Source of the DNA: Procambarus clarkii
Taxonomy: Eukaryota; Arthropoda; Malacostraca; Decapoda; Cambaridae
DNA: 64,000 nucleotides
Reading direction: 5' to 3'
Assembly: GCF_040958095.1 (NCBI RefSeq)
Contig: NC_091188.1
Span: 6,116,556 to 6,180,555 of the forward strand
Below are positions 52,690-63,594 of the stretch, in pieces (positions within the stretch are counted from its first letter, which is position 1; the number at the start of each line of letters is the position of its first letter). The notes below the pieces were generated by a model that saw only the letters and a list, made by a program, of their open reading frames with translations, was not told where the DNA came from and ran no database searches. The position numbers and the translations under genes are program-made.

Positions 52690-53140
52690 ACTGTAACGTG
52701 TTTGATTTTGTAGACAGCGGCCACTGGTCTGAGGCGCGCAGGAGCAGCAGCGGTATGTATGTATGTACGCGTCAGCTGATCTTTGTTTACCATCCCTCCA
52801 GGGGGACCTCTCGACGCTTGCGTCTGTTTGGCGCGGTTAGTCTCCGTAGCGGAGGCTGATTTCCCGCCAACTGTGTTTATTGCATGTTTCCATCGTTAAT
52901 ATGTTATTACGAACACACTGCGTCAATTACCCTCGAACGACGACGTCCGGAAATTATCGCTCAGAGACTGTGGACGATCGGGGAGTACCAGGAGCTTCTT
53001 GGCAGAGGAAGTTATCGTTGGTTGGTGTGTCCATGTGTACGAATGTGGACACAGATGGGAACGTGTTGCTGGTCGTACAGGTGTTTCAGGTGAAGGACAC
53101 GAGCCTCGGCCAGACGTCAGCAGGTGACGATGCTCGGGTT
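52690..53140 (+). other. Unique GC-rich island with possible small exons
   Basis: A 39-nt segment 52714-52752 sits between an acceptor (gtttgattttgtag) and a strong donor GTATGT, reading SGHWSEARRSSS in one frame. A second stretch, 52970-53122, reads VPGASWQRKLSLVGVSMCTN and LLVVQVFQVKDTSLGQTSAG before CAG|GTGACG. Not repetitive and bounded by arrays. Neither piece is recognised. Confidence 0.25.
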
Positions 53141-53142
53141 GC

Positions 53143-53252
<110 letters not shown>

Positions 53253-53346
53253 GTGCTAGCAGAGGCTAGCACGCTATGCCAGCCCTCTTGATGTAATGTA
53301 TAGAGCGCATATTTCTTATTATTCGTGTGAGCCTACATTTGTTAAT

Positions 53347-53349
<3 letters not shown>

Positions 53350-53429
<80 letters not shown>
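53350..53429. repeat. (TA)n microsatellite
   Basis: About 80 bp of pure alternating TA. Confidence 0.95.
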
Positions 53430-53430
<1 letters not shown>

Positions 53431-53521
53431 GTACTATTTGCTTCGTTCGTGTCATTAAGTGTGATGACGGGTTGTTAGGTTAGCAGCCAACCGCCAGCCA
53501 GGGTGACTGTCATTCGTAAGA

Positions 53522-53566
53522 AACGTCGTCGTCCCTTCAACTTCTAGTGTGTGGTCTGGTCAACAT
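53522..53566 (-). mobile_element. Fragment of the 31.1-kb inverted-arm repeat
   Basis: 'aacgtcgtcgtcccttcaac' with 'tagtgtgtggtctggtcaac'. Confidence 0.65.
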
Positions 53567-53639
53567 TCGTAAGAATGTATTTCTTTCTTGTTTCAATAAA
53601 CATACCTGAACGTGAACTCGTAAGAATGTGGTCTATGTG

Positions 53640-53725
53640 AAGGTATCCTTTACGATGGGAGGGAACCCGCATCCTTGGACTCGTGAGTCGTACGCACTAC
53701 CGACTGGACCACGATGGCCTAAAGG
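53640..53725 (-). mobile_element. tRNA-like SINE head, third family
   Basis: On the minus strand: A box tggtccagtcgg, B box gggttccctccc, and complementary flanking arms cctttaggcc and aaagg. No conserved body recognised after it. Confidence 0.55.
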
Positions 53726-53880
53726 TAAGGTAATTATCAGGAGAGGGCGCCAAGCCAGAACCATTATGTAGCATTTGGAAGGGATGAATGTAGATAGGAA
53801 TTTCGGAAGGAATGGCGCCCAACCACTTGGACGGTCGGGGATTGAACGCCGACCTGCAAGAAGGGAGACCGTCAAACTAC
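53726..53880 (-). mobile_element. tRNA-related SINE, fourth family
   Basis: Head on the minus strand at about 53835-53870: ggtcggcgttcaatccccga is a stem plus B-box-like loop. The body 'ggcgccattccttccgaaat' to 'cctgataattacc' is shared with 5160-5245. Confidence 0.6.
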
Positions 53881-53884
53881 CTTA

Positions 53885-54455
53885 AAATCGAAGTTGGAGT
53901 AAAATGATAGTGTGTTTGGCCGTGGTGTTCAAGGACGCAGGTTTGAACCCATCGTACAGCTTCACTATTTTCTCAAAGCCTACTAGTACTTATAAGATTT
54001 AATACTTGAATTTAAATGAACTTAATTTGAATTTAATACTTGTTAATAATCCCGAATAGTGGACTCCTTATGAATGTATAGATGTGCTTCCCTGAGAGAA
54101 TTCACTTAAACACTTTAAACACTTGGAGCCTTACACTTAAGGCTCCTTGTGTTTATCTGAGGCTGAAGCACCAAGCTTGTGGCTCTCAACAATTTTGTTT
54201 GCTGATGAAATTACAATTTATGAATGTTGCCGCATAGGATGTTTATAGTTTGATATATTAGAGAGCTTCAACATGTTGACTTTAATTAAGAAAACTTAGT
54301 GAATAGTCAGATAATTAAGGTTCTTTTGGTTATTGTGCGGTGTAGCCAAATGTTGTGTATATAGTGAAGCCTTTTATGTGAATTTGGAGAATGGCTGGTC
54401 GTACTGGCTTGATGGGCGGTACATTTTGTAGGGTCATTATACTGAGTTTGTTGGG
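53885..54455. other. AT-rich unique spacer
   Basis: No gene or repeat recognised, apart from short direct repeats of 'aatttgaatttaatactt'. Confidence 0.4.
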
Positions 54456-54458
54456 TGT

Positions 54459-55073
54459 AGGGTGACCTGGCTACACCCGCCACCTCACACACCTGGCTAC
54501 ACCCGCCACCTCACACACCTGGCTACACCCGCCACCTCACACACCTGGCTACACCCGCCACCTCACACACCTGGCTACACCCGCCACCTCACACACCTGG
54601 CTACACCCGCCACCTTAGTGCTGTCACACCTGGCTACACCCGCCACCTTAGTACTGTCACACCTGGCTACACCCACCACCTCAGTACTGTCACACCTGGC
54701 TACACCCGCCACCTGAGTACTGTCACACCTGGCTACACCCACCACCTTAGTGCTGTCACACCTGGCTACACCCACCACCTTAGTGCTGTCACACCTGGCT
54801 ACACCCGCCACCTTAGTACTGTCACACCTGGCTACACCCACCATCTCACCCTCACACACCTGGCCACACCCACCACCTCACACACCTGGCCACACCCACC
54901 ACCTCACACACCTGGCTACACCCACCACCTCACACACCTGGGCCACACCCACCACCTCACACACCTGGCCACACCCACCACCTCACACACCTGGCCACAC
55001 CCACCACCTCACACACCTGGCTACACCCACCACCTCACACACCTGGGCCACACCCACCACCTCACACAACCGC
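54459..55073. repeat. Minisatellite, 26- and 33-bp units, about 21 copies
   Basis: Three blocks. First: cacctcacacacctggctac plus acccgc (26 bp). Second: the longer 'cttagtgctgtcacacctgg' form (33 bp). Third: the 26-bp form with ggccacacccac. The block order suggests successive local amplifications. Confidence 0.93.
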
Positions 55074-55299
55074 ATTCATTCGCTCCCTCTGCATGTTCAG
55101 ATTTAAATATGCATAAAAGGAGAGAGGGAGAGAGACTTTTGTTTGCCGAATATTCATAATATAATTTGCGTTGTAAAGTTATGCCTGACACAGTGACCTA
55201 GGGAAGGGTGGAAGGGTCACCTGTGATCTGTCGCGATCACAACATGTTTATAATTGGGGATTTACACACTATGGGGGAAATGTTGTTGACTGGGAGGGA

Positions 55300-55400
55300 C
55301 TCCTGTGGCACACTGGCTTGCGACTCGACGGCCAGTCGGGTCTGGAGTCCCGGGCTGCGAGTTCGATCCCCCATTGTATGGCCTCGGACACACTAGGGAT
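55300..55400 (+). mobile_element. tRNA-like fragment
   Basis: 'tcgacggccagtcgggtctg' and B box 'gcgagttcgatccccca'. A head-only SINE relic. Confidence 0.45.
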
Positions 55401-55506
55401 GTGCTGGTGTGTTATTGGGGGTGGTAGTGGGGAGCCCCTGAGTGTGTGGTAGAGTGGTATTGACCAGTTTAGTGTACCAGTCCGGGTTAAGCTGGTTCTC
55501 TGATTA

Positions 55507-55507
<1 letters not shown>

Positions 55508-55582
<75 letters not shown>
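55508..55582. repeat. (TA)n microsatellite
   Basis: About 75 bp of pure TA, followed by a C13 run at 55620. Confidence 0.95.
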
Positions 55583-55587
<5 letters not shown>

Positions 55588-55679
55588 CATACCCGCCGGC
55601 CCTGTCTTCAACAACCCTTCCCCCCCCCCCCCACCAAGGGGCAAAACATATGTTTTGTATGTTTTTTTTTTTTTGAGAT

Positions 55680-55950
55680 ATATACAAGAGTTGTTACATT
55701 CTTGTACAGCCACTAGTACGCGTAGCGTTTCGGGCAAGTCCTTAATCCTATGGTCCCTGGAATACGATCCCCTGCCGCGAAGAATCGTTTTTTCATCCAA
55801 GTACACATTTTACTGTTGCGTTAAACAGAGGCTACAGTTAAGGAATTGCGCCCAGTAAATCCTCCCCGGCCAGGATACGAACCCATGACATAGCGCTCGC
55901 GGAACGCCAGGCGAGTGTCTTACCACTACGCCACGGAGACTGCCGGAGAC
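55680..55950 (-). mobile_element. tRNA-headed SINE, second family, good copy
   Basis: Head on the minus strand from 55945: A box tggcgtagtgg, B box gggttcgtatcc. The body 'gaggatttactgggcgcaat' to 'gcttgaggactt'-like sequence follows, and the tail 'acaagaatgtaacaactctt'. Compare 9900-10172. Confidence 0.8.
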
Positions 55951-56105
55951 TGCTCTATATGTTAATAGAGCATGCATGCTCTATTATTGGCGAATCGACG
56001 CTAACGTTATATCGTCGGAAATTTAACGTTCACTTCTCGTTGTTCGCCTTAGCGTGCGCCCGTAGAGCGTCTGGTACACCAATATTCCAGTTTACAAGGG
56101 AGGGA

Positions 56106-56206
56106 TTTGTTGTTGTTTTAGATTCAGCCACTGGGAACAGAAAGTTGCAAGTAGCACGGGCTATGGTGACCCCGTAGTGGACTTACCTGGCACAGGAGCG
56201 GCGCTG
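56106..56206 (-). mobile_element. VNTR-retroposon, single-unit copy
   Basis: 'ttgttgttgttttagattca', a diverged stem (gggaacagaaagttgc), one hairpin unit with a broken arm (gtgaccccg), and 'ggcacaggagcggcgct'. It directly precedes the 29/30-bp array. Confidence 0.75.
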
Positions 56207-56224
56207 TAACTTGCAAGGCTTGGG

Positions 56225-58592
56225 CGTCTTGGGACGTGGCTGGGTGTACTGGGGTGTCTGGGACGCGGCTGGGTGCTACTGGGGTGTCTGGGACGCGGTT
56301 GGGTGCTACTGGGGTGTCTGGGACGCGGCTGGGTGCTACTGGGGTGTCTGGGACCCGGCTGGGTGCTACTGGGGTGTCTGGGACGCGGCTGGGTGTACTG
56401 GGGTGTCTGGGACCCGGCTGGGTGCTACTGGGGTGTCTGGGACGCGGCTGGGTGCTACTGGGGTGTCTGGGACGCGACTGGGTGCTACTGGGGTGTCTGG
56501 GACGCGGCTGGGTGTACTGGGGTGTCTGGGACGCGGCTGGGTGCTACTGGGGTGTCTGGGACTCGGCTGGGTGCTACTGGGGTGTCTGGGACGCGGCTGG
56601 GTGTACTGGGGTGTCTGGGACGCGGCTGGGTGTACTGGGGTGTCTGGGACCCGGCTGGGTGCTACTGGGGTGTCTGGGACCCGGCTGGGTGTACTGGGGT
56701 GTCTGGGACCCGGCTGGGTGTACTGGGGTGTCTGGGACCCGGCTGGGTGTACTGGGGTGTCTGGGACGCGGCTGGGTGTACTGGGGTGTCTGGGACGCGG
56801 CTGGGTGTACTGGGGTGTCTGGGACGCGGCTGGGTGCTACTGGGGTGTCTGGGACGCGACTGGGTGTACTGGGGTGTCTGGGACCCGGCTGAGTGCTACT
56901 GGGGTATCTGGAACGCGGCTGGGTGCTACTGGGGTGTCTGGGACGCGGCTGGGTGCTACTGGGGTGTCTGGGACGCGGCTGGGTGCTACTGGGGTGTCTG
57001 GGACCCGGCTGGGTGCTACTGGGTTGTCTGGGACCCGGCTGGGTGCTACTGGGGTGTCTGGGACCCGGCAGGGTGCTACTGGGGTGTCTGGGACCCGGCT
57101 GGGTGCTACTGGGGTGTCTGGGACCCGGCTGGGTGCTACTGGGGTGTCTGGGACCCGGCTGGGTGCTACTGGGGTGTCTGGGACGCGGCTGGGTGCTACT
57201 GGGGTGTCTGGGACCCGGCTGGGTGTACTGGGGTGTCTGGGACCCGGCTGGGTGTACTGGGGTGTCTGGGACCCGGCTGAGTGCTACTGGGGTGTCTGGG
57301 ACCCGGCTGGGTGCTACTGGGGTGTCTGGGACCCGGCTGGGTGTACTGGGGTGTCTGGGACCCGGCTGGGTGTACTGGGGTGTCTGGGACCCGGCTGGGT
57401 GCTACTGGGGTGTCTGGGACGTGGCTGGGTGCTACTGGGGTGTCTGGGACCCGGCTGGGTGCTACTGGGGCGTCTGGGACCCGGCTGGGTGCTACTGGGG
57501 TGTCTGGGACGCGGCTGGGTGTACTGGGGTGTCTGGGACCCGGCTGGGTGCTACTGGGGTGTCTGGGACCCGGCTGGGTGTACTGGGGTGTCTGGGACCC
57601 GGCTGGGTGTACTGGGGTGTCTGGGACCCGGCTGGGTGTACTGGGGTGTCTGGGACGCGGCTGGGTGTACTGGGGTGTCTGGGACCCGGCTGGGTGCTAC
57701 TGGGGTGTCTGGGACACGGCTGGGTGCTACTGGGGTGTCTGGGACGCGACTGGGTGCTACTGGGGTGTCTGGGACGCGGCTGGGTGCTACTGGGGTGTCT
57801 GGGACGCGGCTGAGTGCTACTGGGGTGTCTGGGACCCGGCTGGGTGTACTGGGGTGTCTGGGACCCGGCTGGGTGTACTGGGGTGTCTGGGACCCGGCTG
57901 AGTGCTACTGGGGTGTCTGGGACCCGGCTGGGTGCTACTGGGGTGTCTGGGACCCGGCTGGGTGTACTGGGGTGTCTGGGACCCGGCTGGGTGTACTGGG
58001 GTGTCTGGGACCCGGCTGGGTGCTACTGGGGTGTCTGGGACGTGGCTGGGTGCTACTGGGGTGTCTGGGACCCGGCTGGGTGCTACTGGGGCGTCTGGGA
58101 CCCGGCTGGGTGCTACTGGGGTGTCTGGGACGCGGCTGGGTGTACTGGGGTGTCTGGGACCCGGCTGGGTGCTACTGGGGTGTCTGGGACCCGGCTGGGT
58201 GTACTGGGGTGTCTGGGACCCGGCTGGGTGTACTGGGGTGTCTGGGACCCGGCTGGGTGTACTGGGGTGTCTGGGACGCGGCTGGGTGTACTGGGGTGTC
58301 TGGGACCCGGCTGGGTGCTACTGGGGTGTCTGGGACACGGCTGGGTGCTACTGGGGTGTCTGGGACGCGACTGGGTGCTACTGGGGTGTCTGGGACGCGG
58401 CTGGGTGCTACTGGGGTGTCTGGGACGCGGCTGAGTGCTACTGGGGTGTCTGGGACGCGGCTGAGTGCTACTGGGGTGTCTGGGACGCGGCTGAGTGCTA
58501 CTGGGGTGTCTGGGACGCGGCTGGGTGCTACTGGGGTGTCTGGGACACGGCTGGGTGTACTGGGGTGTCTGGGACCCGGCTGGGTGTACTCC
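56225..58592. repeat. Minisatellite, 29/30-bp unit, about 80 copies, with a 621-bp higher-order repeat
   Basis: Unit gggtgctactggggtgtctg plus ggacgcggct (30 bp), or the form gggtgtact... (29 bp). Sites vary between gacgcgg and gacccgg, and rarely gacacgg, gacgtgg or gagtgct. The exact order of variants in about 57208-57828 repeats in 57829-58449, a duplication of 21 units. The 820-codon ORF is an artefact of a unit lacking stops. Confidence 0.95.
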
Positions 58593-58794
58593 AAAATTCT
58601 TTACTCGCTATCTATAAAGCGAACAATTTTGTTTCTCAATCTTTACACAAGTACATGTAACTACACGAACTAAAAATAAAAACACGATTATATTTGTTCC
58701 ATGAACGAGGCTTTTGGAGCCCGTAGGTGAAGTGTCGCCGGGAGACTCGCTCTCTCTCATAAGACTCGCTTGAGAAGTATGTGGGAAATCGAGA

Positions 58795-58865
58795 GTCCAT
58801 CTTCTTGAGATGATTTCGGGGCTTAGAGTCCCCGCGGCCCGGTCCTCGACCAGGCCTCCATGGAG
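58795..58865 (-). mobile_element. SINE module fragment
   Basis: 'gatgatttcggggcttagag' and 'gcggcccggtcctcgaccag' are the reverse complement of the 3360-3415 module. Confidence 0.7.
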
Positions 58866-59000
58866 AGGGGGGAACCTTCGATAAGCCGCCGGCTTCCTGT
58901 CATCGTCGAGGCCACTAGGGTTTATTGGCCTTCAGGTAAATTCAGGTAAATGTAATGTGTGGATGTGGCGTGGAGGGCGACGAGGCCTGGCTAGAGTTGT

Positions 59001-59262
59001 GGGGCCAGATTCACGAAGTAGTTACGCAAGCACTTACGAACGTGTACATTTTTGCGCAATCTTTGGCGGCTTTGTTTACAGTTATTAAATAGGTAATGAG
59101 CTCCGAAGCACCAGGAGGCTGTTTATAACAATAACAACAGTTGATTAGGAAGTTTTCATGCTTGTAAACTGTTTAATAAATGTAACCAAAGCCGTCAAAG
59201 ATTGAGGAAAGATGTACACGTTCGTAAGTGCTTGTGTAACTGCTTCGTGAATCTGGCCCCAG
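59001..59262. mobile_element. Foldback MITE, copy 4
   Basis: ggggccagattcacgaagta to cgtgaatctggcccc, same orientation as copy 1. Arms of about 110 bp with few mismatches. Confidence 0.88.
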
Positions 59263-59309
59263 ACGAGTACAGGAAGGCCAGGGTGAAGGTTCACCACTAG
59301 GAACAGGAT

Positions 59310-59405
59310 AAGAACATAAGAACAAAGGTAACTGCAGAAGGCCTATTGGCCCATACGAGGCAGCTCCTATCTATAACCAGCCAATCCCACTCTCAGGATA
59401 GCAGG
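59310..59405 (+). repeat. Dispersed repeat 'agaacataagaacaaagg'
   Basis: 'ggcctattggcccatacgag' and 'cagctcctatctataacca'. The reverse fragment is at 31025. Confidence 0.6.
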
Positions 59406-59729
59406 ATAGGAGGAAGGAAGGGGGGGGGGACTTTACTTAATTATTTAGCATTATAAATTATTTTCAGTACTTAATTATTTATCCTTATAAATATTAGTTA
59501 GGATAGAAGATAGTGAAGATAAAACCTAGAAGATTGGTAGAAGGGGATTGGGGGTGGGGGGGGGGGGGGCGGGTGATGGAGACCCACCCTCACATATGGT
59601 AAATCACGAGACACTACATGTCCTAAGCAGTCTAAGGATCAAATAATAATAATATAACAAGAATACTGAAGGAAGACCCTCCCACACATCCCATCTTGCT
59701 CGGCGACACACACACATCAGTCTACACCA

Positions 59730-59825
59730 ACTCTCAGTTGATTGACGGTTGAGAGGCGGGACCAAAGAGCCAGAGCTCAACCCCCAACCCCGCAAGCACA
59801 ATCAGGTGAGTACACCCCCCCCCCA
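59730..59825 (+). mobile_element. LINE 3' tail
   Basis: 'gattgacggttgagaggcgg', 'gaccaaagagccagagctca' and 'caagcacaatcaggtgagta', then C10. Confidence 0.75.
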
Positions 59826-59829
59826 CACC

Positions 59830-60150
59830 CCCATATATCTGGTGTTATCGTGCCTGACATTATTTATGATGTATAATCATACACCCTCAACATTTTCAAT
59901 ACGTCAAACGATAACAACAAACTATGGTACGATAGTTTGTGATAACGGGGGGAACCATCGAGGATTATGAACGTTGAACCGACAATGGCAATATGGCACA
60001 TTAAAGTATTATTATTATTATTATTATGCTGTAAATTAGAGGTATAATTTTGAGTGGTATTTATTGTTAATATGATGGAATACTGTTAAAGGTAGATTCC
60101 CATTGGAATGTAATGCGCTTGATCGTTGAATGATCGATATTGACAGAGTG
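59830..60150. other. AT-rich spacer
   Basis: (ATT)n at 60007-60030. A short inverted pair 'gataacaacaaactatggta / cgatagtttgtgataac' lies at 59910-59944. No gene. Confidence 0.4.
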
Positions 60151-60155
60151 CATTG

Positions 60156-60476
60156 TGTTGCGTCAGTGTGTTGCGTCAGTGTGTTGCGTCAGTGTGTTGC
60201 GTCAGTGTGTTGCGTCAGTGTGTTGCGTCAGTGTGTTGCGTCAGTGTGTTGCGTCAGTGTGTTGCGTCAGTGTGTTGCGTCAGTGTGTTGCGTCAGTGTG
60301 TTGCGTCAGGGTGTTGCGTCAGTGTGTTGCGTCAGGGTGTTGCGTCAGGGTGTTGCGTCAGTGTGTTGCGTCAGGGTGTTGCGTCAGGGTGTTGCGTCAG
60401 GGTGTTGCGTCAGTGTGTTGCGTCAGGGTGTTGCGTCAGTGTGTTGCGTCAGGGTGTTGCGTCAGTGTGTTGCACA
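60156..60476. repeat. Minisatellite, 13-bp unit, about 24 copies
   Basis: Unit gtgttgcgtcagt with T/G at the last base. The left half is all T; the right half mixes T and G. Confidence 0.95.
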
Positions 60477-60564
60477 AGTGTGATGTATTATACCAGCGGT
60501 GGTATGATACCTGTAACACTCGCTCACACCTCCACCACTACCCTTACACCTCCTCCACCTCCTC

Positions 60565-61838
60565 CAGTACACGTCCAGCACCCCCGTACACCTCCACCAC
60601 CCCCGTACACCTCCACCACCCCCGTACACCTCCACCACCCCCGTACACCTCCACCACCCCCGTACACCTCCACCACCCCCGTACACCTCCAGCACCCCCG
60701 TACACTTCCACCACCCCCGTACACCTCCACCACCCCCGTACACCTCCACCACCCCCGTACACCACCACTACCCCCGTACACCACCACTACCCCCGTACAC
60801 CTCCACTACCCCCGTACACCACCACTACCCTCGTACACCACCACTACCCCCGTACACCACCACTACCCCCGTACACCTCCACTACCCCCGTACACCACCA
60901 CCACCCCCGTACACCACCACTACCCCCGTACACCACCAATACCCCCGTACACCACCACTACCCCCGTGCACCACCACTACCCCCGTACACCTCCACCACC
61001 CCCGTACACCACCACCACCCCCGTACACCACCACCATCCCCCCGTACACCACCACTACCCCCGTACACCACCAATACCCCCGTACACCACCACTACCCCC
61101 GTACACCACCAACATACCCCCGTACACCACCACTACCCCCGTGCACCACCACTACCCCCGTACACCTCCACCACCCCCGTACACCACCACCACCCCCGTA
61201 CACCACCACCACCCCCGTACACCACCACTACCCCCGTACACCTTCACTACCCCCGTACACCACCACTACCCCCGTACACCACCACTACCCCCGTACACCA
61301 CCACTACCCCCGTACACCACCACTACCCCCGTACACCTCCACTACCCCCGTAGACCACCACCACCCCCGTACACCTCCACTACCCCCGTACACCACCACC
61401 ACCCCCGTACACCTCCACTACCCCCGTACACCACCACTACCCCCGTACACCACCACTACCCCCGTACACCTCCACTACCCCCGTACACCTCCACTACCCC
61501 CGTACACCACCACCACCCCCGTACACCTCCACTACCCCCGTACACCACCACTACCCCCGTACACCACCACTACCCCCGTACACCACCACTACCCCCATAC
61601 ACCACCAATACCCCCGTACACCACCACTACCCCCGTACACCACTACCCCCGTACACCACCACTACCCCCGTACACCACCACTACCCCCGTACACCACCAC
61701 TACCCCCGTACACCACCACTACCCCCGTACACCACCACTACCCCCGTACACCACCACTACCCCCGTACACCACCACTACCCCCGTACACCACCACTACCC
61801 CCGTACACCTCCACCACCCCCGTACACCTATACCTCCA
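60565..61838. repeat. Minisatellite, 19-bp unit, about 67 copies
   Basis: Unit cccccgtacaccaccacta, with the variant ctccacc in the left part. Occasional units of 18, 20 or 23 bp. Confidence 0.95.
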
Positions 61839-62004
61839 CTCATCAACATCAACATTCAGTGGTGGTTGTGTGTAGGAGGAAAGTTATAATTGGTGTAGTG
61901 AGGGGAGGCGGCGGCCTGGCGTGCGTCCTGGTGCCGCTGCTGTCATGTGTGTGTGTACTGCTGCCTTATCTTATCTCTCCTACCTTCACATCCGCGTCGT
62001 GTCA

Positions 62005-62826
62005 GGTGTTTGGTCTGCTACCACCACCACTACCCTATGTCGTGGCTGTGTCAGGTGTCTGGTCTCCTACTACCACCACCCTGTGTCGTGGCTGTGTCAG
62101 GTGTCTGGTCTCCTACCACCACCACCCTGTGTCGTGGCTGTGTCAGGTGTCTGGTCTCCTACAACCACCACCCTGTGTCGTGGCTGTGTCAGGTGTCTGG
62201 TCTCCTACTACCACCACCCTGTGTCGTGGCTGTGTCTGGTGTCTGGTCTCCTACCACCACCACCCTGTGTCGTGGCTGTGTCAGGTGTCTGGTCTCCTAC
62301 CACCACCACCCTGTGTCGTGGCTGTGTCAGGTGTCTGGTCTCCTACCACCACCACCCTGTGTCGTGGCTGTGTCAGGTGTCTGGTCTCCTACCACCACCA
62401 CCCTGTGTCGTGGCTGTGTCAGGTGTCTGGTCTCCTACCACCACCACCCTGTGTCGTGGCTGTCAGGTGTCTGGTCTCCTACTACCACCACCCTGTGTCG
62501 TGGCTGTGTCAGGTGTCTGGTCTCCAACCACCACCACTACCCTATGTCGTGGCTGTGTCAGGTGTCTGGTCTCCTACCACCACCACCACCCTGTGTCGTG
62601 GCTGTGTGTGGTGTCTGCACCACTACCACCACCCTGTGTCGTGGCTGTGTGTGGTGTCTGCACCACTACCACCACCCTGTGTCGTGGCTGTGTCAGGTGT
62701 CTGGTCTCCTACCACCACCACTACCCTATGTCGTGGCTGTGTCAGGTGTCTGGTCTCCTACCACCACCACCACCACCCTGTGTCGTGGCTGTGTGTGGTG
62801 TCTGCACCACTACCACCACCTGGTCG
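62005..62826. repeat. Minisatellite, 46-bp unit, about 17 copies
   Basis: Unit ctgtgtcgtggctgtgtcag plus gtgtctggtctcctaccacc and accacc. Length changes come from the (ACC)n part and a shortened gtgtctgcacc form. With the two preceding arrays it forms one 907-codon ORF that I reject as coding. Confidence 0.95.
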
Positions 62827-62829
62827 ACC

Positions 62830-63345
62830 ACCATCATGTTCCGGTAGACGAGGCGAGATTTGAATATATGACGGTTGCCTCGGGAACTTGTAGCGGCGCC
62901 CAGTACCACAAGTTTCCAGGCTGGACACGTTGATAACCTGGATTTATAAGTAATATAAATACATTAACCCCATATTTTGGCGTTGTTTATATATGAAAAT
63001 TTACGATGAGGCTATCACTTATAATCCGAGATATTTTAGAGTAGATTCGATTGATACACTTGCGGCTTGAGGGAGCCTAGTACATTATGTTTGTATTTTA
63101 AAAAGTTGTGTGTACGTTAACACTTTTTATTTCATTACGAAAAGAGTTTCTGCTCTTATTAAGAGCAGAAAGAGTCTTCGGTCAGTTTTACAGAGATTTT
63201 AATTTCAGCGATATATCGAATTTTTGACGCTGTGGCGGCAAAATATGGCGTATTAAATATGCGGAGAGATAAGTTGGTGGGTGTGCGGAGTACGCCAGCA
63301 CTGTCTGGTGGGCCGTTAGGCTCCCAGGGCGGGGGTAAACACAAC
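62830..63345. other. AT-rich spacer
   Basis: A short hairpin 'tttctgctcttattaagagc' with agaaa lies at 63148-63172. No gene recognised. Confidence 0.45.
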
Positions 63346-63349
63346 CTTA

Positions 63350-63530
63350 TCTCCCACCACCCACGGTGTGTCCCCCACCCACGGTGTCTCCCCCATCACC
63401 CACAGTGTCTCTCCTATCACCCACGGTGTATCCCCCACCCACGGTGTCTCCTATCACCCACGGTGTGTCCCACACCACCCACAGTGTGTCCCACACCACC
63501 CACGGTGTGTCTCCCACCACCCCAGGACGG
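63350..63530. repeat. Minisatellite, about 17-20-bp unit, 9-10 copies
   Basis: Unit cacccacggtgtgtccc, with caccc/catcaccc and cagtg variants. Confidence 0.9.
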
Positions 63531-63533
63531 TGT

Positions 63534-63594
63534 CCTGTAGCACGGGCTATGGTGAGCCCGTAGTGGACTTACCTGGCACAGGAGCGGTGCTTCG
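63534..63594 (-). mobile_element. VNTR-retroposon, truncated single unit
   Basis: 'tagcacgggctatggtgagc' to 'ggcacaggagcggtgct'. The (TTG)n and ggaacaagttcc parts are missing. Confidence 0.7.

Noticed and set aside
50722-52713. Five ORFs of over 300 codons on both strands
   Set aside because: Artefact of a C-rich 23-bp unit without stops. Simultaneous openness in all frames argues against coding.
56211-58673. An 820-codon ORF rich in Gly/Cys/Trp
   Set aside because: Product of the stop-free 29/30-bp unit. Unit lengths that are not multiples of three rotate the frame, so no protein repeat is conserved.
60140-62863. A 907-codon plus-strand ORF
   Set aside because: It runs through three unrelated minisatellites (13, 19 and 46 bp) whose units have few or no stops. 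Overlapping frames are also open, and the period shifts the frame unit by unit.
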